Part shown: positions 34,187-42,651 of the stretch, in pieces | Layout: each line of letters begins with the position of its first letter | Numbering within the stretch: the stretch's first letter is position 1 | NCBI GenBank assembly: GCA_902588925.1 | Contig: CACIRB010000003.1 | Coordinates: 1 to 64,000 of the forward strand | Direction of reading: 5' to 3' | DNA from: an uncultured Pelagibacteraceae bacterium | Lineage (GTDB): Bacteria; Pseudomonadota; Alphaproteobacteria; Pelagibacterales; Pelagibacteraceae | Length of the DNA stretch: 64,000 nt | Program-made: the position numbers and the translations under genes | Notes under the pieces: generated by a model | What the model was told of the DNA's origin: nothing | Database searches by the model: none | Seen by the model: the letters and a program-made list of their open reading frames with translations, nothing else

Positions 34187-34552
34187 ATGAAAAAATTTGA
34201 TGAACTTATGAGTGTAGGAAGTGAAATTGAAAACATTACTGCTGAAGATGCAAAGAAAAAATTAAATGATCCTAATGTTCAATTTATTGATGTAAGAGAT
34301 AAAGATAGTTTTTCTAATGGTACAATAGGAAATGCCATACACCTGGACAGAGGATTGCTTGAATTTTATTTAGCAGAGGGAAGTCCCTTAGAAAATGATA
34401 TTTTTAAAAATAATCCAGATAAAGAGTTTGTAGTTTTTTGTGGTTTAGGCGGTCAAGGCACTCTTGCCACAAAAACAATGAAAGACATGGGTGTCAAAAA
34501 TGTTAAAAACATTACTGGCGGAATGTCTGAGTGGGATAAGTTAAAAGACTAG
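34187..34552 (+). CDS. Rhodanese-like domain protein
   Basis: This 121-residue single-domain protein has ITAEDAKKKLNDPNVQFIDVRDKDSFSNG as the CH2A block, GNAIHLDRGLLEF, and the active-loop cysteine in VVFCGLGGQGTLATKTM, ending NITGGMSEWDKL. The loop C-G-L-G-G-Q lacks the basic residue common in thiosulfate sulfurtransferases, so it may act on another persulfide or be a carrier. It follows the HpsN-like gene by 17 bases and overlaps the convergent gene by four bases, completing a three-gene unit. Confidence 0.9.
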   Translation: MKKFDELMSVGSEIENITAEDAKKKLNDPNVQFIDVRDKDSFSNGTIGNAIHLDRGLLEFYLAEGSPLENDIFKNNPDKEFVVFCGLGGQGTLATKTMKDMGVKNVKNITGGMSEWDKLKD

Positions 34553-35634
34553 TCCTTTATTAAATCTAAAACATCAATACCTATTTGCTTAAGTATATGT
34601 ATTAAGTCTATAGGTACCCAGTTTTCTCTAATTTTACCTTCATGGTGATGGTAAAAATCCATTACTCTCATAGTTACGTTTTGATTATCAGATTTGTATC
34701 CTAACCAATCATCTGATCCGTAAACTGCTTGTATGCTATGCCAGCCAGCAGTCATTGAAAAATTTCCATCACCAAGTTCACAGTAATGTCCTAGTTTCCA
34801 ATAATTTCTTTCTTTAAAAGTTTTTCTAAATGGTAACTGATGGTTATCGACAAATCCCTCTAAGTTTCTTCCAGTACCTATTCCACTTGGCCCATACCAT
34901 ATCATTTTATCATGCCAAAATTCACTTTGTGGATGATTAATTAATTTTTCTTTTAATTCTTTATCTGAATTAGTTTCTAATTCTGGCTTTATGTTCAAGC
35001 TTCTTTGCATCGTTAAAGATTGGTCTAAACTTGCTTCAGAAACTTTCATATCTTTTTCAAAATAATCTACACCATCGGTATTAATTGGGTTTAGCCAATT
35101 TCCCTCTGAACCTCTTGAAGGTTTGATTGGATTTTTACCTGTTTGAAATATCAAATCTAATAGATCGATTAAAATATAACTTTCTACTATTTTATCATTT
35201 TTCAATTCATGAACTTCACAACATTTAAGATTTACCATTTTATTAATTGGCTTTATCCCAAAAATAGGTTTTTTGAATGTGCCTGAAAGCATAGATACTG
35301 ATCCAACTTGAACTTTATCTCTAAATGTACCTCCAATGACTATCTGTTCTCTTCTCTCAATGTCTGGGAAAGCTTCAAATAGAGGTAGCCAAAATTTTTC
35401 TTTAAATGTATTTGCACCCTCAAATTCATTAACAGGATGAAAACAATTAACTTTTACATCTTTATCAAAATAATTTTCTATATTTTGACCTAATTTAGAT
35501 ATTCCACCTTCTATGATTGTTTTTAAGTAGCCTCTTACTTTTGTTTTATTATTGAAATTTTCTTCAGGTGTAATTTCTAATTTTTTTACACCATGTTGTT
35601 CTTTTAAACCTGTATCAAATTGTTGTATTGGCAT
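34549..35634 (-). CDS. Two-domain SnoaL/NTF2-like protein
   Basis: This 361-residue cytoplasmic protein contains two SnoaL-type domains. The first (about 45-160) has VNCFHPVNEFEGANTFKEKFWLPLFEAFPDIE; the second (about 230-350) has IWYGPSGIGTGRNLEGFVDN, MTAGWHSIQAVYGSDDWLG and VTMRVMDFYHHHEGKIRENWVPIDLIHIL. The W-x-x-x-D and RE-x-W-V-x-D patterns are typical of SnoaL ester-cyclase-like proteins. Enzymatic activity is not predictable. It is divergent from a cupin gene that precedes a second two-domain SnoaL protein, so the set probably acts together. Confidence 0.8.
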   Translation of the reverse strand: MPIQQFDTGLKEQHGVKKLEITPEENFNNKTKVRGYLKTIIEGGISKLGQNIENYFDKDVKVNCFHPVNEFEGANTFKEKFWLPLFEAFPDIERREQIVIGGTFRDKVQVGSVSMLSGTFKKPIFGIKPINKMVNLKCCEVHELKNDKIVESYILIDLLDLIFQTGKNPIKPSRGSEGNWLNPINTDGVDYFEKDMKVSEASLDQSLTMQRSLNIKPELETNSDKELKEKLINHPQSEFWHDKMIWYGPSGIGTGRNLEGFVDNHQLPFRKTFKERNYWKLGHYCELGDGNFSMTAGWHSIQAVYGSDDWLGYKSDNQNVTMRVMDFYHHHEGKIRENWVPIDLIHILKQIGIDVLDLIKD

Positions 35635-35683
35635 TTATAATAATTTAAATAGGGTTAATATCATAATTCAATTAGAATAACAT

Positions 35684-36628
35684 ATGGAAAATAGGTTAGC
35701 AAAATTTAATGAGTTGGTTCCAAGCACCTTGCCCTTTGTGGAGGGAAAACTCGAAGGTCACAAAGAAAGAAAAAATTATTCTATAGTTGGACCTGGTGTA
35801 GCTGAAGATAGCAAACAATTTATAAAAATTGCTATGCCTCATAGTTTTAATTTAGGTGCTGTGTCAGCATTACCCAAAAATGGATCGGGTTTACATAGTC
35901 ACACAACTGCAGAAGTATTTTTAATTTATTCTGGTAGATGGAGGTTTTATTGGGGAGCGGAAGGAAAAGATGAAACAATCTTGAATGCTGGGGACATAAT
36001 TTCAATGCCAACTAACATGTTTAGAGCATTTGAAAACGCAGGCGATGAAGAAGGATTAATTTTTGTTGTTTTAGGAGGGGATGATCCTGGAATAATAACT
36101 TGGGTACCAAGTGTTTTAGAAAAAGCAAAAAAAACTGGTATGGCGCTTTTAAATGATAACTCGTTAATTGATTTATCTATTAATAAAATTCCAGAAGGAA
36201 AAACAATTCTTAAGCCTATTTCTCAAGAAGAAATTAAAAAATTTGATAACTACAAACTAAATCAACTAGAAAAATTTATATGTAAAAATAGTGAAAATTC
36301 AAAATATGAAAATAAACTAAATGAGAATATTTATTTAATTCAAATTATTGGAAACAAATTTGAAAAAAAAGAATTCTCTCCAGTAATAAAACAAGATACC
36401 GGATTTAATCTTTCGATTTTAAAATCCAGTAAAGGTCATATAACTAATTTAAAATTTGAAAAACCTACAATAATGTTTTCAAGGACTGGAAAATGGGAAA
36501 TTATGATTGATGATTTTCAATGTATTTTAAATCCTAAAGATACAATTTCTATTCCAATTAATTCAAATGTTAATATTAAAATAGATGAAAATGAGTATTG
36601 TTACTTGAATTGTGTAACACAAATCTAA
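35684..36628 (+). CDS. Double-cupin protein
   Basis: This 314-residue protein has two cupin modules. The N-terminal one is well conserved: GSGLHSHTTAEVFLIYSGRWRFYWG with metal-type histidines, then ILNAGDIISMPTNMFRAFENAG. The C-terminal module (about 205-314) has lost the histidines (GHITNLKFEKPTIMFSRTGKWEIMI, LNPKDTISIPINSN) and is probably structural. Such bicupins include dioxygenases and isomerases of small acids. Its stop overlaps the start of the SnoaL gene (TAATG), so the two are translationally coupled. Confidence 0.82.
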   Translation: MENRLAKFNELVPSTLPFVEGKLEGHKERKNYSIVGPGVAEDSKQFIKIAMPHSFNLGAVSALPKNGSGLHSHTTAEVFLIYSGRWRFYWGAEGKDETILNAGDIISMPTNMFRAFENAGDEEGLIFVVLGGDDPGIITWVPSVLEKAKKTGMALLNDNSLIDLSINKIPEGKTILKPISQEEIKKFDNYKLNQLEKFICKNSENSKYENKLNENIYLIQIIGNKFEKKEFSPVIKQDTGFNLSILKSSKGHITNLKFEKPTIMFSRTGKWEIMIDDFQCILNPKDTISIPINSNVNIKIDENEYCYLNCVTQI

Positions 36629-37590
36629 TGAAGGGTTTTGATCCAAAATATAAAAACTTTCCTGATTACATACTAAAAATAACTAAACAAATTTGGGAAA
36701 ATAAAGATGTTGAGTCTATTGGTCAGTTTTATAGTGATAACATTCCAGTTAGATCACCGTTTGGTGTCACATATGGAAATAAACCTGTAATTGATGCTAC
36801 CTATGCAACATTAAAAGAATTTCCTAACAGGCAACTGCTTGGAGAAGATGTGATTTGGAATGGAAATGATGATGTCGGTTATCATTCGTCTCATAGAATT
36901 TTAAGCAAAGGAACACATCTTGGTGATGGTTCTTATGGCAAACCAACTGGTAAAGATATTTATTATAGAGTAATTGCTGATTGTGCATGCAAAAATAATC
37001 AAGTCTATGATGAATGGATTGTTCGTGATCAAGGTGCGATGGTAAGACAAATAGGATTTACACCAAAAGATTTTGCTCAAATGCTTATAGATAAAGAAGG
37101 TGGTTTTGAAAAAGCAAAACAATTATTTAATTCAAATTCTGAGATGAATTCAGATTACAAACAAGGCATTGTTCCTGATGATTCTGCTGGAGGTAAATAC
37201 TCCAAAATATTGACAAATATCTTCAAGGATAATTATGATTTTTCAGATTATGCAAGAGCTGCAACTATTTATTGGCCTGGAAATAAAATTGGACATGGAA
37301 GAGAAGATATAATCAAATTTTGGAATGCTTTAAAGAATACTTTGACCGATATAAATTTTTCTATAGAGCACATTGGTTATTTGGAAGAACCAGATAAAAA
37401 TCCTAAAGCGTCAATAAGATGGTTTCTGGAAGGTAATCATTCTAAAGACACTGAAGAATTTGGAAAAAATTCAAATAAAAATATTTTTATAATGGGTATA
37501 AACCATGCAGAAATAATTCATGGAAATGTTATAAGAGAATGGGTTTTGTATGATGAGGTTGCAATTTGGAAACAAATTTTAATGAAATAA
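36628..37590 (+). CDS. Two-domain SnoaL/NTF2-like protein
   Basis: This protein of about 320 residues begins MKGFDPKYKNFPDYILKITK. I prefer this ATG at 36628 (TAATG overlap with the cupin stop) to the track start at 36598. Two SnoaL domains are visible: VESIGQFYSDNIPVRSPFGVTYGNKPVIDA with YDEWIVRDQGAMVRQIG, and YARAATIYWPGNKIGHGREDIIKFW with IHGNVIREWVLYDEVAIWKQI. It resembles the 34549 protein in architecture and is sandwiched between the cupin and a MetE-like enzyme. Substrate and activity are unknown. Confidence 0.8.
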   Translation: MKGFDPKYKNFPDYILKITKQIWENKDVESIGQFYSDNIPVRSPFGVTYGNKPVIDATYATLKEFPNRQLLGEDVIWNGNDDVGYHSSHRILSKGTHLGDGSYGKPTGKDIYYRVIADCACKNNQVYDEWIVRDQGAMVRQIGFTPKDFAQMLIDKEGGFEKAKQLFNSNSEMNSDYKQGIVPDDSAGGKYSKILTNIFKDNYDFSDYARAATIYWPGNKIGHGREDIIKFWNALKNTLTDINFSIEHIGYLEEPDKNPKASIRWFLEGNHSKDTEEFGKNSNKNIFIMGINHAEIIHGNVIREWVLYDEVAIWKQILMK

Positions 37591-37593
37591 ATT

Positions 37594-38721
37594 ATGAGTA
37601 AAATTAAAACAACACATGTAGGAAGTTTACCAAGATCAAATGAATTATCCGATCTCTTATTCAAGAAAGATCAAAAAGAAAAAATAGATTTAAATCAATT
37701 TGATGAGATTGTTCAAAGAGATGTAGATAATATTGTTAAAAAGCAAATAGAGGTTGGAATTGACTATATTAGTGACGGTGAAATGTCTAAGATTAGCTAT
37801 GCAACTTATGTTAAAGATAGAATTGATGGCTTTTCAGGAGAGAGTGAAAGAAAAGCGCCAAAAGATTTAGATGACTTTCCATCTTTTAAAGAAAGAATTG
37901 CAAGAACAGGTGGTACTCCTACTTACACAAGACCTTGTTGTACAAGTGAATTAAAAATTAAAGACAAAACCTCTTTAACAAAAGATATTAATAATTTTAA
38001 GCAATCATTAGAAAAAAATAATCACAAAGACGCTTTTATGAATGCTGCTTCTCCAGGAGTTATTTCAGCTTTCTTACCAAATAAATTTTATAAAAATGAT
38101 GATGAATATTTAGAAAATTTATCTAACCTAATGAAAGATGAATATGAAGAGATTACATCAAATGGATTAAAACTTCAGTTAGATTGTCCAGATTTAGCAT
38201 TAGCGAGACACATGACTTTTAAAGATTTATCTGAAGGAGAATTTTTAATTAGAGCAGAAAAACAAATAGAATGTTTAAATAATGCAATTAGTAATATCGA
38301 TAGCTCCAAAATAAGAATGCACATATGCTGGGGTAATTATGAAGGACCCCATTTACACGACATTGGACTAGAAAAAATTATGCCAATAGCTTTAAAAGCT
38401 AATGTACAAACTTATTTAATTGAGTCTTCTAATCCAAGACATTCTCATGAGTGGCAAATTTTTGAAAATTTAAAAATTCCAAAAGATAAAATAATTGCTC
38501 CTGGGGTCATTGACTCTACTACAAACTTTGTCGAACATCCCGAGGTTGTAAAAAATAGAATTGTAACTTACTCAAAAATAATTGAAAAAGATCAGCTAAT
38601 TGCTGGAACAGATTGTGGCTTTAGCACCTTTGCTGGCTTCGGAAATGTTGATGAAAATATAGTTTATAAGAAACTAGAGTCTTTGGTGCATGGTGCTGAA
38701 CTTGCGTCAAAAGTGATTTAA
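37594..38721 (+). CDS. Short MetE-like (cobalamin-independent methionine synthase C-terminal domain) protein
   Basis: This 375-residue protein matches only the catalytic half of MetE, with THVGSLPRSNELSDLL at the start. All four likely zinc ligands are present: His and Cys in RMHICWGNYEG, Glu in YLIESSNPRHSHEW and Cys in GTDCGFSTFAGFG. The N-terminal folate-binding repeat of full-length MetE is absent, so methyl transfer from methyl-folate polyglutamate is doubtful. Relatives of this short type include alternative methionine synthases and thiol transferases such as epoxyalkane:CoM transferase. It closes the cupin-SnoaL operon, three bases after the SnoaL stop. Confidence 0.85.
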   Translation: MSKIKTTHVGSLPRSNELSDLLFKKDQKEKIDLNQFDEIVQRDVDNIVKKQIEVGIDYISDGEMSKISYATYVKDRIDGFSGESERKAPKDLDDFPSFKERIARTGGTPTYTRPCCTSELKIKDKTSLTKDINNFKQSLEKNNHKDAFMNAASPGVISAFLPNKFYKNDDEYLENLSNLMKDEYEEITSNGLKLQLDCPDLALARHMTFKDLSEGEFLIRAEKQIECLNNAISNIDSSKIRMHICWGNYEGPHLHDIGLEKIMPIALKANVQTYLIESSNPRHSHEWQIFENLKIPKDKIIAPGVIDSTTNFVEHPEVVKNRIVTYSKIIEKDQLIAGTDCGFSTFAGFGNVDENIVYKKLESLVHGAELASKVI

Positions 38722-38806
38722 TTTCCTCTTTAATTTAAACTACGTAATAGATATAGTTTTTGAACTTAAATTATAATTAAACAATTAATATAAAGAGAGA
38801 AAACAT

Positions 38807-40027
38807 ATGAGAAAAATACTAGTTAGTTTGTTGTTTTTACTTTTTGGAACTTCTGCTTATGCAGATTGTAACATTAAAAGTGGTTCAATAAATATTTTGG
38901 CTAATGATTTTCCTGCATTAAGAACTTTCGTTGAAACTTCTAAACAATGTAAAGGAAGCGCAGATTTTAAAGTGACTCATTCATCAGAGCACAATAAAAT
39001 CGCAGTGCCAGCTCTTACTGCAAATCCATCTGAATTTTCAGCTAGAATTGCAGCAAACAGTTCAATCGTTCCTTTAATGAACCAAGATTTAATAAGACCT
39101 TTAGATGATCTTGTTAAAAAATATGGAAAAGGAATTCAAGACTCTCAATTGATCACAATTGATGGAAAAGTAATGGCTGTAGCATTTATGGCTAACACTC
39201 AACACTTATACTACAGAGAAGATGTTTTAAAAGATCTTGGTATAGCTGTTCCAAAAACATATGAAGAGGTAGTTGCTGCTTCTGAAAAAATTAGAGCTTC
39301 AGGAAAAATGCAATATCCGTATGCCGCTGCTTACAAAGCTGGTTGGAACTTAGCAGAAGAGTTTGTTAACATGTATATTGGTCATGGTGGTGAATTCTTT
39401 AAGTCTGGAAGTGCAGAACCAAATGTAAATAATGCAAAAGGTGTTGCTACTTTAAACATGCTTAAAAAATTATCTGAATTAAGTAACCCAGATTATTTAA
39501 CACATGATAGTGAAGCTATTAAAGTTGAGTGGGAATCTGGAAATGTTGCTTTAATGACATTGTGGGCTTCTAGATCAGGTACACTTTTAGATGATGAAGG
39601 TGATCCTAATATTACTAAAGCTACAAAACTAACTGGACCAGCTACAGTTGGAGGTGGAAATATCCCTGCTGCAACTTTATGGTGGGATGGTTTCACACTT
39701 GCAAAAAACAGATCTGACGCTGATGCAGAAGCTACATTTAGAGCTTTAGCTCACGCAGCATCAAATAAGAAAATGGTTGCTGACGCTGCTGACCAAGCTG
39801 TTTGGTTGGTAGAAGGATTTGTTCCAGGACCAAAATCTATTGGTGTAATTGAAGCTGTAAAAATGGGCGCAAAACCATATCCAATGTTACCGCAAATGGG
39901 TTTAATGCATGGTGCATTAGGAAGTGAGATTGTTGAGTTTTTACAAGGTAAAGAATCAGCTGAACAAGCATTGAAAGATGTTGAGGCTGCTTACACTAGT
40001 AAAGCTAAAGAACAAGGCTTTCTATAA
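38807..40027 (+). CDS. Sugar-type ABC transporter extracellular binding protein
   Basis: This 406-residue secreted protein has a signal peptide (MRKILVSLLFLLFGTSAYA). SBP_bac_1 features include the PLMNQDLIRPLDDLVKKYG hinge region, GKVMAVAFMANTQHLYYREDVLKDLGIAVPKTYEEV, VEWESGNVALMTLWASR and WWDGFTLAKNRSDADA. The fold belongs to the cluster that binds sugars, polyols and glycerol phosphates. AAGAGAG precedes the ATG. The gene is followed by a perfect hairpin and then by two permeases. Confidence 0.92.
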   Translation: MRKILVSLLFLLFGTSAYADCNIKSGSINILANDFPALRTFVETSKQCKGSADFKVTHSSEHNKIAVPALTANPSEFSARIAANSSIVPLMNQDLIRPLDDLVKKYGKGIQDSQLITIDGKVMAVAFMANTQHLYYREDVLKDLGIAVPKTYEEVVAASEKIRASGKMQYPYAAAYKAGWNLAEEFVNMYIGHGGEFFKSGSAEPNVNNAKGVATLNMLKKLSELSNPDYLTHDSEAIKVEWESGNVALMTLWASRSGTLLDDEGDPNITKATKLTGPATVGGGNIPAATLWWDGFTLAKNRSDADAEATFRALAHAASNKKMVADAADQAVWLVEGFVPGPKSIGVIEAVKMGAKPYPMLPQMGLMHGALGSEIVEFLQGKESAEQALKDVEAAYTSKAKEQGFL

Positions 40028-40038
40028 AATCTAATCTT

Positions 40039-40063
40039 TAAGTGGGGACTTGGTCCCCACTTA
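40039..40063 (+). promoter_or_regulatory. Perfect 11-bp hairpin between binding-protein and permease genes
   Basis: TAAGTGGGGAC pairs exactly with GTCCCCACTTA around a three-base loop TTG. It begins 11 bases after the binding-protein stop and ends 13 bases before the permease ATG. The next bases are ACAAAAA, so no U-tract follows. The high G+C of the stem stands out strongly from the surroundings. Confidence 0.8.
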
Positions 40064-40076
40064 ACAAAAAATTTCA

Positions 40077-41105
40077 ATGCCTAATAAAACTTTTTTTTGG
40101 TTTTTTTTACCAACAGGATTAGCAATGGTCCTATTTATTGGGCTTCCCATCATTTCTACAGGAGTTCAATCTTTTTACGCTCAGCATGATCAAGTAGTTA
40201 AAGAGGTCAAAAAATGTGATCCATTTGGTTGTACTGTTTCAATTGTAGTCGACAATGAAGAAACTACAAAAATTAGAGAAGCAAAACCTCTTGGAAAGTT
40301 TAATGGTTTCGGTACGTATGTAGACAGAAACCATTTGGCAACAGAAGAAATAAAAAAATTTTGGAATGAAACGGAAACTTTTGGTGAATTTGTCGATCAA
40401 GTAACAAATCTACCATTTTATAAGGCACTAATATTTACATTAACTTATTGTATATTTGTTACACCAAATGTCTTGTTATTAGGTTTTATTATTGCCTTGA
40501 GTTTAAACGCAATCTCAAGAAAAATTAGAGGTCCTTTAATCTTTGGTACTATTTTACCAATGATTGTAACTCCATTAGTTGGATCTTTAGTATTATTCTG
40601 GATGATAGACTCTCAAGGAATAATTGGAGCCAACATTCAAAATTTGATGAATGATCCATATTTATCTTTAAAATCCTCTAAAACTCTTACTTGGATAACA
40701 ATTATAATATATGGAATTTGGCATCACTCCCCTTTTGCATTCGTAGTTTTCTATGCTGCACTTCAAACAGTACCTCAGGAACCTATTGAAGCTGCAATTA
40801 TTGATGGTGCTTCAAGATTTCAGAGAATAAAACATATTGTACTACCTCATATTTACCCGGTGGTAACATTTGTTGCATTAATATCATTGATGGACAATTT
40901 TAGAGTTTTTGAACCGATTATAGGTTTTAGTGCCGAGGGTAGTGCGCAATCTCTTTCATGGTTAATTTACGATAACCTAGTAAATGAAGAAGTAATTTTG
41001 TTTGGTTCGGCTGCAGCAACATCGATGATGACAATCATTGGGATAGCTATTTTGCTTGCACCTGTATTAGTTAGAACATGGAAAGAATTTAAAACTGCGA
41101 GATAA
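40077..41105 (+). CDS. Sugar-type ABC transporter permease (MalF/UgpA type)
   Basis: This 342-residue protein has six helices. A periplasmic segment after the first helix (about residues 30-115, HDQVVKEVKKCDPFGCTVS...) is longer than in many UgpA-type permeases and holds two cysteines. The cytoplasmic EAA loop is PIEAAIIDGASRFQRIKHIVLPHIYPV near 235. FWFFLPTGLAMVLFIGLPII is the first helix. It forms the channel with the next permease. No ATPase gene occurs in the operon. Confidence 0.92.
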   Translation: MPNKTFFWFFLPTGLAMVLFIGLPIISTGVQSFYAQHDQVVKEVKKCDPFGCTVSIVVDNEETTKIREAKPLGKFNGFGTYVDRNHLATEEIKKFWNETETFGEFVDQVTNLPFYKALIFTLTYCIFVTPNVLLLGFIIALSLNAISRKIRGPLIFGTILPMIVTPLVGSLVLFWMIDSQGIIGANIQNLMNDPYLSLKSSKTLTWITIIIYGIWHHSPFAFVVFYAALQTVPQEPIEAAIIDGASRFQRIKHIVLPHIYPVVTFVALISLMDNFRVFEPIIGFSAEGSAQSLSWLIYDNLVNEEVILFGSAAATSMMTIIGIAILLAPVLVRTWKEFKTAR

Positions 41106-41107
41106 GT

Positions 41108-41989
41108 ATGGATTATGGGTTAGATAAAAAAACAAATACTTTAAAAACATTTAATACCATATTTATTATTTCTTGGTTGTTAGTTGCATGTTTTCCATTC
41201 ATCTGGACTTTTTGGGGATCATTTAAAGTAAGAGCAGATTTTTTTTCAAGATCAGATTGGTGGTATGCAATTTCAGCTTTCAATACATTAATTGAAACTG
41301 GTGAAAAGTTTACGACAAATGCTTATCATGAAGCTTGGTTTGAAGGAGAATTTTGGAAAGCATCAAAGAATACCATAATCGTTACTGTATTTGTCGTTAG
41401 TATTTCATTGTTTTTAGGAACTTTAGGAGCATACGCTCTTTCAAGATCAACTGAGAAATATGCATTTTGGATTTTAATGGCAGCTTTAATCTTTAGAGCT
41501 ATGCCACATATAACTTTAGTATCAGGTTATCTATTTCCTTTTTTTGAATTACAAATATGGGGAATACTTCCAACAACTATTGTTGTTTTGGTTGCTATTA
41601 ATCAACCGTTTACATTATGGTTGCTATATTCATTTTTTAAAACAATACCAAAAGAACTTGATGAAAGTGCGTTGATTGATGGATGTTCATATTTTCAAGC
41701 ATTTAGACATATCATAATGCCAGTCATGTGGCCCGGGGTTATTACTGCTGGATTATTTAGTTTAATGCTTGCTTACAATGATTTCACTGTAACGGCTTTG
41801 CTTCTTAATCAAGAAAATCATACAATGGTTCCAAAGATACAAAGTTATTTAGGAACTAACCAACACGAAGGTAATCTAATGTGGGCAGTATCTGCTGTAG
41901 TGTCTGCAACAGCTCCATTGTTTATGCTAGTAATGTTCTTCCAGAGACAAGTCATCAGTGGTTTAACTACTGGGGCTGTAAAAGGTTGA
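41108..41989 (+). CDS. Sugar-type ABC transporter permease (MalG/UgpE type)
   Basis: This 293-residue protein has six helices: FIISWLLVACFPFIWTFWGS first, then FWKASKNTIIVTVFVVSISLFLGTLGAYALSR. The EAA loop is ELDESALIDGCSYFQAFRHIIMPVMWPGV. It partners with the 40077 permease, two bases upstream. Its stop is embedded in the TTG start of the HAD gene, so the two are translationally coupled. Confidence 0.93.
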   Translation: MDYGLDKKTNTLKTFNTIFIISWLLVACFPFIWTFWGSFKVRADFFSRSDWWYAISAFNTLIETGEKFTTNAYHEAWFEGEFWKASKNTIIVTVFVVSISLFLGTLGAYALSRSTEKYAFWILMAALIFRAMPHITLVSGYLFPFFELQIWGILPTTIVVLVAINQPFTLWLLYSFFKTIPKELDESALIDGCSYFQAFRHIIMPVMWPGVITAGLFSLMLAYNDFTVTALLLNQENHTMVPKIQSYLGTNQHEGNLMWAVSAVVSATAPLFMLVMFFQRQVISGLTTGAVKG

Positions 41990-42651
41990 AAAAATATTAC
42001 AAAGCTTTGTTATTCGGTTCTATTGGAACACTTGTTGAAACTTCTGAAATTCAGAGAAAGTCTTTTAATCAGGCTTTTAAAAATAAAGGTTTGAATTGGT
42101 ATTGGACTAAGGAGGAATATATCAAACTACTAAACAAATCAGGTGGCAGCGATAGAATAAAAGAATACGCAAAGAAAAAAAATACGAAAGTTAATGCGAA
42201 GCAATTAAGAGATTTAAAAACTAAACTGTTCAATAATTACTTGAAGAAAAATCATTTAAAATTAAGACCAGGTGTTAAAAGTATAATTAATCTCTGTAAT
42301 AAAGAAAAAATTAGATTAGCTTTTGTAACCTCTACCTCAAAAAATAATATTAATTCTATTCTTTTCTCATTAAGAAAATCAATTAATCGAAAAAATTTTA
42401 GTTTTATTGGAAATTCAAATTTAATTAAAAATTTAAAACCAAATCCAGATATATATCTTCTTGCATTAAAAAAACTTAAATTAAAATCTACAGAATGTTT
42501 AGCTATTGAAGATTCTCAAGAAAGTTTAAACTCTGCAGTTAATGCTAAAATTAAATGCATAATTTTTCCAGGAAAGTTTCATCTAAATAAAAATTTTAAG
42601 AACGCTTATAAAAAAATAAGTAAATTAAATAAAAATATCATTCTGAAATAA
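41986..42651 (+). CDS. HAD-superfamily (CbbY/beta-phosphoglucomutase-like) protein lacking the nucleophilic aspartate
   Basis: This protein of about 221 residues begins with TTG at 41986, overlapping the permease stop. The ORF-track start at 41881 is an upstream extension inside the permease. The cap and later motifs are intact: VTSTSKNN (motif II), KPNPDIYLLALKKL (motif III Lys) and AIEDSQESLNSAV (motif IV acidic pair). Motif I, normally FDxDGT, reads LLFGSIGTLVETSE, so both catalytic aspartates are gone. Mutation in one strain or a conserved non-catalytic subfamily attached to sugar transport are the two explanations; the clean operon fit favours the second. Phosphatase or mutase activity should not be assumed. 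Confidence 0.82.
   Translation: MKKYYKALLFGSIGTLVETSEIQRKSFNQAFKNKGLNWYWTKEEYIKLLNKSGGSDRIKEYAKKKNTKVNAKQLRDLKTKLFNNYLKKNHLKLRPGVKSIINLCNKEKIRLAFVTSTSKNNINSILFSLRKSINRKNFSFIGNSNLIKNLKPNPDIYLLALKKLKLKSTECLAIEDSQESLNSAVNAKIKCIIFPGKFHLNKNFKNAYKKISKLNKNIILK

Noticed and set aside
40039-40063. Calling this hairpin a rho-independent terminator
   Set aside because: No U-tract follows on the transcribed strand; the permeases downstream must be transcribed from somewhere and no promoter is evident.
41881-41985. N-terminal extension of the HAD ORF in the track
   Set aside because: The extension lies inside the permease gene in another frame. The TTG at 41986 begins exactly at the HAD-like sequence and overlaps the stop.
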